Assembly: GCF_050948215.1 (NCBI RefSeq)
Contig: NC_135149.1
Location: 11,513,001-11,577,000 of the forward strand
Length of the DNA stretch: 64,000 nucleotides
Direction of reading: 5' to 3'
From: Halictus rubicundus
Lineage: Eukaryota; Arthropoda; Insecta; Hymenoptera; Halictidae
The notes beneath the pieces were generated by a model, which was not told where the DNA came from, did no database searches, and saw nothing but the letters and a program-made list of their open reading frames with translations. Positions 1 through 9,425 of this stretch are shown here, in pieces. How positions within the stretch are numbered: the stretch's first letter is position 1; the number at the start of each line of letters is the position of its first letter. The position numbers and the translations under genes are program-made.

Positions 1-868
1 CGAAGTTTGCTTAGCAGTTTCGAAAAACAAAATTGGTATTTACAGAGCGAGTTAACGTTCTGCCGAGCGATTTAGCGGTGAAAAGAAACGTGTTTGCCGC
101 TGCATTTTACAGGGGGAGAGAAGATCGAGAGTGTTAAGCAAAAGAGGAACTGCATGAATCCACGTTTCAGATATTACATGGAGCAGCGACTGTTTAACCC
201 CGGAACCCGCTTTCTCTCCGGTATCTCCGTCCCAACGGTCGAAAGTTCGCAGATGGTTCAACAGGAAGCTGGTGTATTGTCGTGGCAACGGGCTAATTAA
301 GTTTCAGCATCGCGGGGTACGTGTAGGGACTGTAAAGAACGCAACGTTTTCATCCGGGGGCGTGTAACAGCTCCTTGGTTTGCGGCGCGCGTGCCCGCGA
401 GAGTCCCTTTGCTACCTCGGCAGAAAATCTTTCTTTGAATTTCGCTTTGCCGCCGTTTACGGCGGAAATAGAGACGTTAAGAACCCCTGTTCGCCAAGAG
501 TACTCGGCATCCTTTCGGCCAAGCGATTATATTATTAACAAACAGAAGAACCTCGAGCGTTCCGAGAACCTGTTCCGCGTTGCGGAAATTTCTTTAGCTT
601 TATTTTCGACCTCTCTTGCCTTCGTTTCCCCCGCAATGGGGTTCGCGAGATATCAGCCAGATGTTTAAAGGACGTGTAATACCTTGGAAAATATTTGGAT
701 TCAGAAAACTGTTTTCACGAACGAAATTCTGTGGGGTAGTGCGGTGTCGCGTAAAATAGCAAGCTGCTCTACTTGTTCTGCCTCTTGTTATTTCTTTTGT
801 AGTCATGGAATGGTGTTAATGTTATTTTCTCGCTTTACTTGCTAGACTTCCTTTGAGCCTCTGCGATT
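1..868. other. noncoding stretch, nothing recognised
   Basis: Mixed-composition DNA with only short, overlapping open frames on both strands. I see no convincing splice pair, repeat or RNA gene here. It most likely is intergenic or intronic. Confidence 0.5.
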
Positions 869-1437
869 TCCTCATCATGTCACGTGGTGTGCTGCTAGCA
901 GGCGTGGCCTGTTTAGCGCCGACAAATGGCAACTGAGGTGGGCAGAGCTAAATAAAGAGGCGTGACGAGTTACTAGCCAATCATATTTTAAAAAATCGTG
1001 TCTACTCTTCCCTCTAAACTCGTAGAAGATCCTTCAGGGTTCATGGGATTCATCCCATTGCTCAATCAAATTTCTTTTTAATTTTTAATCACCATGGAAA
1101 AGGAATAGACCGTAACTCCGAATCCAACAAAAATTTATCAAGTGAAATGCTGCTCAATACAAATGCTGTTCTAAACACTATCTTCATCATGTTACGTGAT
1201 TCGCTGATAGTAGGCGTGGCCAGATTCGCAGTAACGAATGGTAACTGAGGTAGGCGGAGCTTGTGAATAGGCGTGGCGAATTACCGGCCCATAAATGCAT
1301 ATAAAATCATGTCTATGGCTCGCAACGGGCTCGTAGAAGATTCTGTACCAAAATATTGCACCGAGTTACATCGTAAATATATTGTTCAATTTTTGATCGC
1401 CATGTAAATAAAGCGTATTGCAACTCACAACCAAAAG
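869..1437 (+). repeat. diverged tandem duplication, period 312 bp
   Basis: Two successive copies align from TCATCATGT (872 and 1184) through matching landmarks: GGCGTGGCC, then GGCAACTGAGGT / GGTAACTGAGGT, then a second GGCGTG box, AAAATCRTGTCTA, and CTCGTAGAAGAT, ending in similar tails near ATCACCATG / ATCGCCATG. The copies are clearly related but strongly diverged, so the duplication is old. Each unit carries three GGCGTGG- or GGCGGAG-like boxes resembling those in the arrays near 57.3-60.9 kb. No open frame spans the unit, so it is noncoding. Whether it is a transposon fragment or a local duplication is not decidable here. Confidence 0.8.
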
Positions 1438-1809
1438 CGTAGCACAAAACAAGTCAAGTTTGTTACGAGCAGTTTGCCGACGTTCTGACGTCAGGGATAC
1501 AGGATCCCAAAGTGGTGTAACGCCGCGGGGAACGGAATGGGCGATTCATTTTCATGGTATGGTCTCTAAAATCGCAAAATTCCCTAGGGGCCTGGGCTAG
1601 GGTGAGCAAAGGTGTCTCGTGTTTCTTTCTCGGCGAACCCCATCTTCGACGCTGCGAGTAATCGTTCGCGTATCGGCTGAACATAAATAGATTTTGCACG
1701 CTCGCAGCTTTTTTCTCGCTCTCGCAGCCCGTCTATTTTCCCCGGTGGCGGCGGACGGGTATCGGGTTTTTCAGGGTTATTTGCTCGTGTCCATTATCTT
1801 TTGAATAGC

Positions 1810-1884
1810 AACGACGACGATGACGACGACGACGACGACGGCGACGACGACGGCGACGACGACTACGACTACGACGACAACGAC
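1810..1884 (+). repeat. (CGA)n trinucleotide microsatellite
   Basis: Imperfect run of CGA/GAC triplets with a few ATG, GGC and TAC interruptions. In one frame it reads as polyaspartate, but the frame has no other protein-like content, so I treat it as a simple repeat. It pairs with the complementary TCG run at 1968-1988. Confidence 0.95.
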
Positions 1885-1967
1885 GGGAACGAGGGGAAAA
1901 AATCAATTCACCCGTGTCTCGAACCTGGGAATTTATATTCCAGTTCTTTCAGTGGGAACGTTTCTTT

Positions 1968-1988
1968 TCGTCGTCGTCGTCGTCGTCG
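1968..1988 (+). repeat. (TCG)n trinucleotide microsatellite
   Basis: Seven uninterrupted TCG triplets about 85 bp downstream of the CGA run. They are its reverse complement, so the two together form an inverted repeat. Confidence 0.95.
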
Positions 1989-3604
1989 CGCGGACTCTTG
2001 AATAACTTTCTCCTCGATTTCGTTCTTTGTTGGCAGCCCGACGCTGTCGAAGTCTTTTGCTCGAGACTCTTAATATTACCGCAATGGCAAAGCGACGAGT
2101 CTTGGCTGCGGTTTTTGCGCTTTTCAAAGAACCCGTGAACGCGATAGGCACGCGGAAACAAAGGGCTCGACTTGAACCGTCAAAGTCCCTCTTCCGGGGT
2201 TTTTTTCGGTTAACGAATCCCTTAATCGTCGAAATTCCGTTCTCTTTGAAATTCTTTACTGCACTGAAAATTATTACGTCTATACTCCATTCTACTGGTG
2301 GACCTTGTTCTCGAGACTATGTTAGACCTAAATTAACCCTCGGTTAGCAGAAATCACGTTCAATTTAATCAGAAACCATATTAAATTCAAGCTAAACATA
2401 AGGTCAGTACTGAAGTTCAAGTTAGGTGGAAGTTGTCGTCGAAATACTTTATTGCTACGTTCAGGAATCTAAAGAATTTCCGATTAATTCAGATTGACTA
2501 TGTACACGTCACAGAAATTCTGAAACAGAGATATTTGTACTAATATTTGTATTACGAGAAATTCTTTTCATCTGATCACAATATCACGGGATGCTCTGTC
2601 CGACCAATTCTGACTGTTTCTACTTAGAGCAAGCACACCCAATTACTCCGCAGGTTGTATAGCGTCCAGCCGGCCATATTTACAGCCGGGTAACTAGAAT
2701 AAAAGGTAGCTTTGGGAGTCAGAGCATCAGCGAAAAAGCATCCCTAAATTAAGCTCACGAGAGTGTTCACCGCTGGGGTCCAATGATCTATTACACGGGG
2801 TCCGGCACCAGGCGTTTTTATTTAATGCTTCCCGGTCGACGTTTCGATTTTCCAGCGTTGCAGGCAAACGAGCCAATGCTGGAACTCCAAGCGGTAAATC
2901 GTCCGTGGTGAACGTACACATAGCGCTCCCTATTTGCGACGTACACAATGAAGCATTTAGATACGACGCGACTCGACGTCGGGGTTGGTTGGCTCGGCTG
3001 CTGCTCGTTGTACGCACGATCTAACGAAGTGACTCATGGGAGCGACGGAACGTCGCGTCGGCCAGTTGCAAATGGAGCGAACAGACGCCGTAACGTCCCG
3101 CTGAGTAACGTTTCTGGCATCTGCTTTATGCAACGAGAGTTAATTCATGGGGCCCCGGCGTTCTGTCTGCGGTGCCGAACGCGTCCGTGTAGCGAGGAAT
3201 CGATCCGATGTGCGACTCGAACCACTCTTCGATAACCAAACTCGGTATCCGACGACAAATCACTTCGTTCGCGCCGAAACTTTCGTCAAACGCGACCTCG
3301 GAACTCCTGGATGCTTGCCATTAGCTACTTGCTCCTTTACCCTTCGGGGACGAGCATGGATTATCAGTTTGTTGATATTTTCCATTTCTATCTTGAAATT
3401 CTTGAAAACGAACAATAATGCATGAGTACAGGTCGCATCTAATAACCTGATCTTCCGTGATCAATCTAATCAATTTTGAAATATTTCTCAGAGTCAGAGT
3501 TAACGAGTAGATCTTCATACAAGTCAAACATTTTTCAGTTTCTTGATAGTCTAATTTTTTTAATGAACGCTAATCATTTTAGGGCCAATGTGATTGCTTA
3601 TAGT
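1989..3604. other. noncoding stretch with one copy of the dispersed motif
   Basis: Short overlapping ORFs only. A copy of the dispersed motif lies at 2598-2630 (GTCCGACC, then TGACTGTTTCTACTTAG), with a weaker relative (ATTGACTATGTACACG) near 2492. The GC-rich part at 2750-3230 has longer chance frames on both strands. No gene is supported. Confidence 0.5.
2598..2630 (+). repeat. dispersed motif, single copy
   Basis: GTCCGACC followed by TGACTGTTTCTACTTAG, matching the two-part consensus GTCYGA ... TTGACTTRTACTACTT. Closest to the variant in the 26-kb cluster (GACTGTTTCTACT). Confidence 0.6.
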
Positions 3605-3605
3605 A

Positions 3606-3778
3606 TTAGGTAGTCTTATAAGTCGTGTTTGAAAATTATTAGTGTAGAATAACGACAGTTACTTTTAATGATTGATGATGCATTGGTCACAATTCTCGAC
3701 GGCGTTCGTCCATCTATCAATCATCTTTTTGATTCCATTTTCACTGAACTGTTGCGGTTTTGAATGAAAAAACCTTTC
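3606..3778 (-). mobile_element. mariner-family transposon 3' end (transposase C-terminus plus terminal inverted repeat)
   Basis: Reading the minus strand from 3778 gives 38 codons to a TAA at 3665-3667. They contain FFHSKPQQFSENGIKKM and then IDRWTNAVENCDQCI. This is the layout of mariner transposase C-termini (FF..KP..F...GI..L..RW...I...G.Y). About 25 bp beyond the stop is a mariner-like terminal repeat, TTAGGTAGTCTTATAAGTCG, starting at 3606 next to a TA dinucleotide, as expected for mariner target sites. Upstream codons (above 3778) no longer read as transposase and no opposite terminal repeat is visible, so this is a truncated, dead copy. The D,D34D catalytic region is absent. Family assignment is from memory of mariner C-termini; subfamily not assigned. 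Confidence 0.82.
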
Positions 3779-4218
3779 GCTGAGAGTGAAGCTTTTAATC
3801 CACCGATATCAATCGTTATTGATCGACCCCGATCTTGATTTATCGAACAGACATCGAATTTTCCAAACGAACGAAACCTATTACAGTGATTCGGGGGTGG
3901 GGCATACTATAACTCCCAATCCTTAGTTTTATAAAACCAATTACTCATCTCGAAAGCTTCTCTTACCAGAATTTAACCCTTTCTTACAAGATCCAGTTTT
4001 ATTAAAACAATCCTCGTCCACAAAGAGTTCCTGTTACCACCTCGCCAAAATATTTAAACAATTTTAATACAAAAAATGAAGTACCCCGAAATGTCAAAAG
4101 TACCATATTTGCAACAAACTGGAGCGAGATAGAAATCTATTTTCTTTCTGAATATGTTCAATCGATTGAAAATAAGAATAGTAGTTTTATAATTTTCTGC
4201 TGTTCTTACTGGTTTACT

Positions 4219-4270
4219 TCACACCTACTCATTTTTGTCATAGATATATAAAATCCGTTGTTTAGTTAGA
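4219..4270 (+). repeat. dispersed repeat (ATAAAATCCGTAGTCTAAT family), copy 1
   Basis: Contains CTCATTTTTGTCATAGATAT and ATAAAATCCGTTGTTTAGTT. Related copies lie at 15012-15075 and 24607-24655. It directly precedes the piggyBac-type MITE. Probably a fragment of a larger transposon, but no terminal repeats are visible. Confidence 0.65.
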
Positions 4271-4296
4271 AGAATAGATCGCAGTCGGAGGATTAA

Positions 4297-4536
4297 CCCT
4301 TTGCACTCGAAGCTATTTTAGCATCATAACGAAACATTTCTTCCGACCTAGGATATTGCCCTTCTATATATTTTTTTTCATGTTATACATACGAAAATGG
4401 TGCAATTTACTCGTACAATACCGAAATGTTTAGTAATTTATTAAATACAAACAAATTTAATAATGTAAAAAATATTTTGAATAATGATACAGCGATTTAT
4501 AGTGGTGCCTTACAGTCACCATTCGAGTGCTAAGGG
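4297..4536. mobile_element. piggyBac-type MITE, complete, 240 bp, TTAA target duplication
   Basis: The element is flanked on both sides by TTAA (4293-4296 and 4537-4540). It begins CCCTTTGCACTCGAA and ends in the inverted equivalent TTCGAGTGCTAAGGG, giving 15-bp terminal inverted repeats with one mismatch. TTAA target sites and CCC-starting termini are hallmarks of the piggyBac superfamily. The interior is AT-rich and has no open frame, so it is non-autonomous and would have needed a transposase in trans. The intact ends and exact TTAA pair suggest fairly recent insertion compared with other elements here. Confidence 0.9.
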
Positions 4537-4540
4537 TTAA

Positions 4541-6395
4541 CACGCAAGAATCTGAAGCTCCATTTGCAATTACATTAGGATAGCCAGGCTCCCGCAGAGC
4601 GTTCAAAAATTCTATAAATTTTGACCGAACACACATGGCGCCGCCACGCCTCGCGGTCTACGATCGTAAAGTTCAGCGGCGCTTGGTACGTCTGAGAGAG
4701 TGCTGGTAGGGCTGGGAGGTCGAGGGAGAAGGAGGACTGTGACGCATGATTCGCGCACGAAGACGCCGGTTATTTAAAAAGACGATTCTAGGTCGACCTG
4801 CATCGTCGAGAAACGATTCCGCGCGGGCTGCCGCTCTGCCGGTGGCGTTGCGAGCTGTTTCTGCCGTAATGACGGCAACCCGCCACGGCTTCCCTCGCCA
4901 CTGCATTGCCCGTAGCGTTGCGCTTTGTTCCGAAGTGTTGTCCGAAGCCCTGTGCATTGTTCCGTTACGCGTCGTACGCAGTACTGACCTATACCACTGC
5001 CGGGATCCAGTTCTGCCGAGACGACGACACGGCCCTTCTGTTTGATCCCGATACCAACGGTCGACGTTTTCATTCCCGGGAATTGCGTGGAAACGAAAAT
5101 ACAGGCTATAACGTTCCAAATTACATGGTGGCTCTATAGTAAATCGCACCAAGTTGATGGAAAAAGCAATTCCAACTTGGTTCAGTCATCGTGCACTTAG
5201 AAATGCTTCTTTTGGGAAAAGTATATGTTTGTTTATGTTTGAATGTGATTGAAGATAGGTAGGGGATGAAAGTCGTATCGATAGAGGGCTTTGGAAAGAT
5301 GGGACATCATCTGATTAATTGTTCCAGTCATCTATTTATAAATATATTGAGTTCGTACACTTATAAATGTTCTTATTGGACTTGTATTAATCGTTCTGAA
5401 TACCAGGAAGTCCTGAAGTTCAGTAGAATGCCCTTAACTAAGTGAAACTACAGACTCTATTAATTGTCTATTAAGCACACCTTGAGGTAATTACTAATTT
5501 CGTTACTCATGAAATTTTGAGTTCAAGAGCTGCCTATCCTATCTCGCTTGTCGAGTAATTTGTTTCTTCCGAAGATCGTGCAGACCACGCCCAGATATAC
5601 CAAAAAGGGCAAGGTAGGGCGCGGTACTTTTTCCATGCTGATCAGTATGACACCTCTTCGGGACTAAATGGTTTCTAATCGCATGGACACTTCGAACGTA
5701 GACGTCACCGGGTATTATTCCTCCATTAGGCTTCTGAATAATTCAGAAATCGGTCGTCTTAGAGACACCGAATCCTCCAGCTAAGGGTCCGTGGGGAAAG
5801 AGTCGTTTTAACGGCCAAAGTAGAATACGTATGTCCGTAGTCAGACGAAGTGAATTCTGTTCTACCGTCGCCCGTACCTTTTTATTCCGATGGTTTTCGT
5901 TCAATCTCGAATCTTTTTGCCTTCTTTGCATCAATTGCTTCTACTTGCAGATTTTTAGTAATGCAATTATTTCATTTGTACTATTCTAATTGTACGGGGT
6001 CTTTTGCGAATGTGCACGGTGCAAATACGAGTCTCCGTCTTCTCGCAATTACCGTTAAGTGGTTTTAATCCATGTTCCCCCCTGACACGAGGAAAGTCGA
6101 TGAAAGCATCGCGCGCTCACGGCAACGTCAGAGCTTACTTAATTTTTCAACGAGGAGGAAACGTGTTCTTTCTCTCTGTCCATCGTCAGGCGCTCGATTC
6201 CTGCTCCGGCAGGATCACTCTCGTTCACGCCCTTTCTCCGATCGAGTCGATTGCAGGTTTCTTTCATCTTTTCAATTATTATACTTTCGCCTGAACCTTC
6301 CTTACACCACTCCCATTCGCCGCGTCTCTTTTCACCACCCATGCTCAAACGGCTTCGACCTTCTATCATCGACACTTTTATAAAAGCTGGCCCTT
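4541..6395. other. noncoding stretch; dispersed-motif copies near 4971-5000 and diverged relatives to 5365
   Basis: GC-rich DNA at 4620-5140 gives long chance ORFs on both strands that resemble nothing I know. Two relatives of a shared phrase (GTGCACTTAGAAATGCTTC at about 5191 and GTACACTTATAAATGTTC at about 5355) suggest an old duplication with about 165-bp spacing. No gene or RNA is supported. Confidence 0.5.
4971..5000 (+). repeat. dispersed motif, single copy
   Basis: GTCGTACGCA followed by GTACTGACCTATACCACTGC. The core CTGACCTATACCACTG closely matches the copy at 14208 (TTGACTTATACCACTGG). Confidence 0.6.
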
Positions 6396-6427
6396 GGCTG
6401 ATCAGCTGCAGGTGTATTCTACTTCGC
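6396..6427 (+). repeat. dispersed motif, variant copy
   Basis: GGCTGATCAG then GTGTATTCTACTTCG. Shares the distinctive GGCTGATCAG lead with the copy at 10207-10240, so these two form a sub-variant. Confidence 0.55.
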
Positions 6428-7818
6428 CAGGTTCCCCGATCAATTCCCGCTTTTTCCCACCAGCCATCCGGAGTTTTTCGACGATACGACGGTCTGGGTC
6501 TTGAATAAAAATTCATTCCCGACTGCCGTTTTCCAAAGGTTTCCTCTCTTAGCTTTATTTTGCAACCACGGTGCAATATTCGCTTTTTATTAAGCCACCA
6601 TCGATTTAACTTCTTTAATAAATCAGAACAAAATAATGTTCAAGTCTGTTGACTCTGCCACTACCCAGTTACATTTTTATTCTTATTTATTAATTTAGCA
6701 AACACTAAAGATAAATATTTCAATTCTTTCAAGCAACTCTCAATGCATCCAGACGCATCAAAAGCTATAATATCTTAAAAAATTTGCATGTTCTACAAAG
6801 GATCGCATTTCCCAGGCCAAGTACAGAGTACCCACCAGTAGTGCACTCCGTCCACGATTCCAGGCTCAATTAACATTAATTCCTCGCGTTCTGGACGAGA
6901 AGAAATTTAAACTCTCCGGCCGCGTGCTTGAACTACTTCCGATCCACGTGGCGAACTTTCCGCCGCTAGTTACATCTTCGTATTATGTTAATGAAATTCC
7001 GCGAGGTTTGCGGGGAGAGATCTACCATCTCTGTCCTTTGAGCTGGTTTTCCGGTTTACTGTGTGCCAGGCCGCGTTTCCTTCCGCGTCCCTTCCTCCGT
7101 TCTTTCGCACAGGGTCACCTGACCGTCGCGAAATTTACGCCAGTCGCATCGTTCGTGCTTACCATTCCCCGAGCATTTTCACGCTCACTTTCGCCCCTGT
7201 CCGTCGACAAACGACCGGAAGAAAGCGAACGTTCCCCACGAAGCCTGGAAAACCAGACAGGCGTGGGGATCATAGAAAATTTACGGGAAACCCGTGAAAG
7301 TCGTCCGCGTTTCTTGATTATTGGGATTGTTTCACTTTGAAGCATTTCGATAAATTGAATGAAGCAAATCCGGGATCTCTTCGCAGCCACGAATCTGGGT
7401 TGCGAGGATTTTCAGGTTGAATCGCGCCGGTTTCATCTTTCACAGGCGGGCGCGGGTGTTTCGTGGCATTCATTTGTAATTAGAGACTCAAACCGCCCCA
7501 TCGGTTATTCTCTCTATTTACAACGTCGGTCTGAGTGGCTCAAATCGCGCTCCAAGGCGTTCTGCAGCTTCGGCTGCCACCGTTTGCGCAAAACGGCCGT
7601 TCGACTGCCTGCGTTTAATTGTCTACGGGCGCTCCACGCTGTTCGCGAGCTGTTCGCTGCTTGAACGAGCGAGCCGGGTGCTATTTTACCGTTTCTGGAA
7701 AGCTTGCCATTGTCATTTTTCCTGATATTCCATGAGTACGAATGACTTGATTCTGCAATTTTAATATTCTTAGAATTTTAAGCTCAGTCTTAACCGATTT
7801 CAAATTTCCTTGTTTCAG
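6428..7818. other. noncoding stretch, nothing recognised
   Basis: Moderately GC-rich with overlapping chance ORFs (for example at 6924-7340 on +). None shows a domain, codon bias or splice support. It leads into a possible microexon at 7819. Confidence 0.45.
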
Positions 7819-7831
7819 AGCCCAGTGACAG
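7819..7831 (+). other. possible 13-nt microexon
   Basis: A pyrimidine-rich acceptor (AAATTTCCTTGTTTCAG, with a branch-like CTTAAC about 25 bp upstream) is followed after 13 nt (AGCCCAGTGACAG) by a good donor GTACGTAACT. The two signals facing each other at this distance resemble a microexon. No neighbouring exons are identifiable, so frame and gene are unknown. Such pairs also arise by chance in 64 kb; RNA-seq junctions would settle it. Confidence 0.22.
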
Positions 7832-8697
7832 GTACGTAACTCGATTGTCGTCTCACTCAATTCCTCGCCGTTTTATGTAAGTAGAAGCTTGATTTACTGT
7901 GTTCGTAAATGCAACGACAGACACAGAATTCATTGAGAGATCGTTAAACGGTGCTTCGAAGTCAAAACGAAGTCGTTCCGTGAATTAGGTTCATGGCTGA
8001 CCACGGGGCGGGCAATAAAAGCTAATATTTCTTGGAGACTACGTCACTGTATCCAATGACCTAGCAGATAACACAATGTCGGCGGGGGAAACGCGGAGGG
8101 TCCATTTCCATTGCAAATCTTTATTGCCTGGCTGCGGGTCAGTTTTATCAGTGCGGAGTCATTCGTTTTCTTTAGTGGGCTCTGTCTCGTCTGGGAACCA
8201 GACCCACCCCCTCGGTTTTCTGACGCCAGGATCGATTCGTCAGGATCCCCTTTTCTTTACCCTCGCTTCCTCGACTCTGCTTTCTGTCCCCTTTTGCTTC
8301 CGCTGTTTCGTGCGATCGACCATTTCGAACTTGGAACGACCGTTCGATCTTTTTTTAGATGATTCGATCGATCCTCTCGCGGCTATGCATCAATTATGGT
8401 TGGCATTCTCCACGAAGATCGAGAACGGTCCGTACAATTGTTAGTTGTGGCACGACGTTCGATCGTTTCAATTGATTTTGCGCTGCGGAGTTGGCAGAAA
8501 CGCGACAGACGTTTATTTGGCAAAATTGTGTATTGTCGTGCCAGTTAGTATATTGTACCAATAAATAGTGTTAAAGTATGATACAGACAGCTAGTTAGAT
8601 AGTATTTCAGTCGAGCATATATTTTGTATTGTCTTCTATACCATAAAACTGTTCCAAGACAGCTGAGAATACTTTAAACAACAAAGCCGTGGATATC
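7832..8697. other. noncoding stretch, nothing recognised
   Basis: No repeat, RNA or exon signal. The open frame at 8076-8444 (+) has no recognisable domain and a composition like surrounding noncoding DNA. Confidence 0.45.
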
Positions 8698-9425
8698 ATT
8701 GACCTGTGCTACTAGCACAGGGCGTACAGTATACATTCAATCATGTCAAATGCTTTATTCATCTTCCAAGGTGTACACCATCGCTCCTGGACGAGAAATC
8801 ATAATCTATTCATATGCAGCCAGAAGTTGCAGAGCAATGTCGGAAATATAATCGACTTCTACTACTAATAATACATGTAAAAGCTGTGTTTGCTTATTTA
8901 ACTATCTCATCCACTTACCTAACGTGCGTATATCTTTACTGGCACGTATAGACAATTTATTCTTCCCTATGGAATGAAAATGTGCCCGGGCCATATACAC
9001 TACCGATACAACTTATATTTCACTTGTTCATTCAAAATTCAATATGTTCTTCTTCTATTCTCGATCTGTTTTGTTTCAAAGTATTTTAGTACAATTTATT
9101 GGAATTCTGATATACTAGTTTCTCTGACTGACGGATATATAATTGACTCGCACTATTGATTTCTTATTTGCACATTAAAAATTTACTATTCCTTCCGCCC
9201 AGCCTGTTTTAGACTACTTTGACATAACTAATGAACGTTTTAAGATGCCAATACCTCTAATTGTCGGACATGCAATCGACTCGCACTACTTATCTCTGAT
9301 TTATTCCTCGAAAAATTCAGTATACTCTCTGTGTGCTCTAATCCAGGTGACTTTGGCGCACTTTAGAAACGTCTCAGGATGTCAGTAACTCTAGTCGACA
9401 GACGTACGCTCGGGCCACACTACTT
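8698..9425 (+). repeat. array of about six diverged 133-155-bp units carrying the dispersed motif
   Basis: Motif cores start near 8701 (GACCTGTGCTACTAGC), 8854 (GACTTCTACTACTA), about 8990 (degenerate), 9145 (GACTCGCACTATTG), 9278 (GACTCGCACTACTTATC) and 9412 (CCACACTACTTC). Spacings are about 153, 136, 155, 133 and 134 bp. In the last four units the intervening DNA also aligns: an AAAAATTCA block recurs at about 9033, 9175, 9309 and 9442, and phrases like GTCGGACATGCAATCGACTC precede the cores. It is therefore a genuine, old tandem array with a better preserved core. The 8701 copy also forms a perfect 7-bp stem with a 5-nt loop (8703-8721). No coding frame is maintained across units. Confidence 0.8.

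Noticed and set aside
1801..2001. Polyaspartate and polythreonine ORFs
   Set aside because: Direct translations of the (CGA)n microsatellite; no protein context.
8698..9425. CRISPR-like array
   Set aside because: Units are too long and too diverged, with no identical direct repeats; the genome is eukaryotic.
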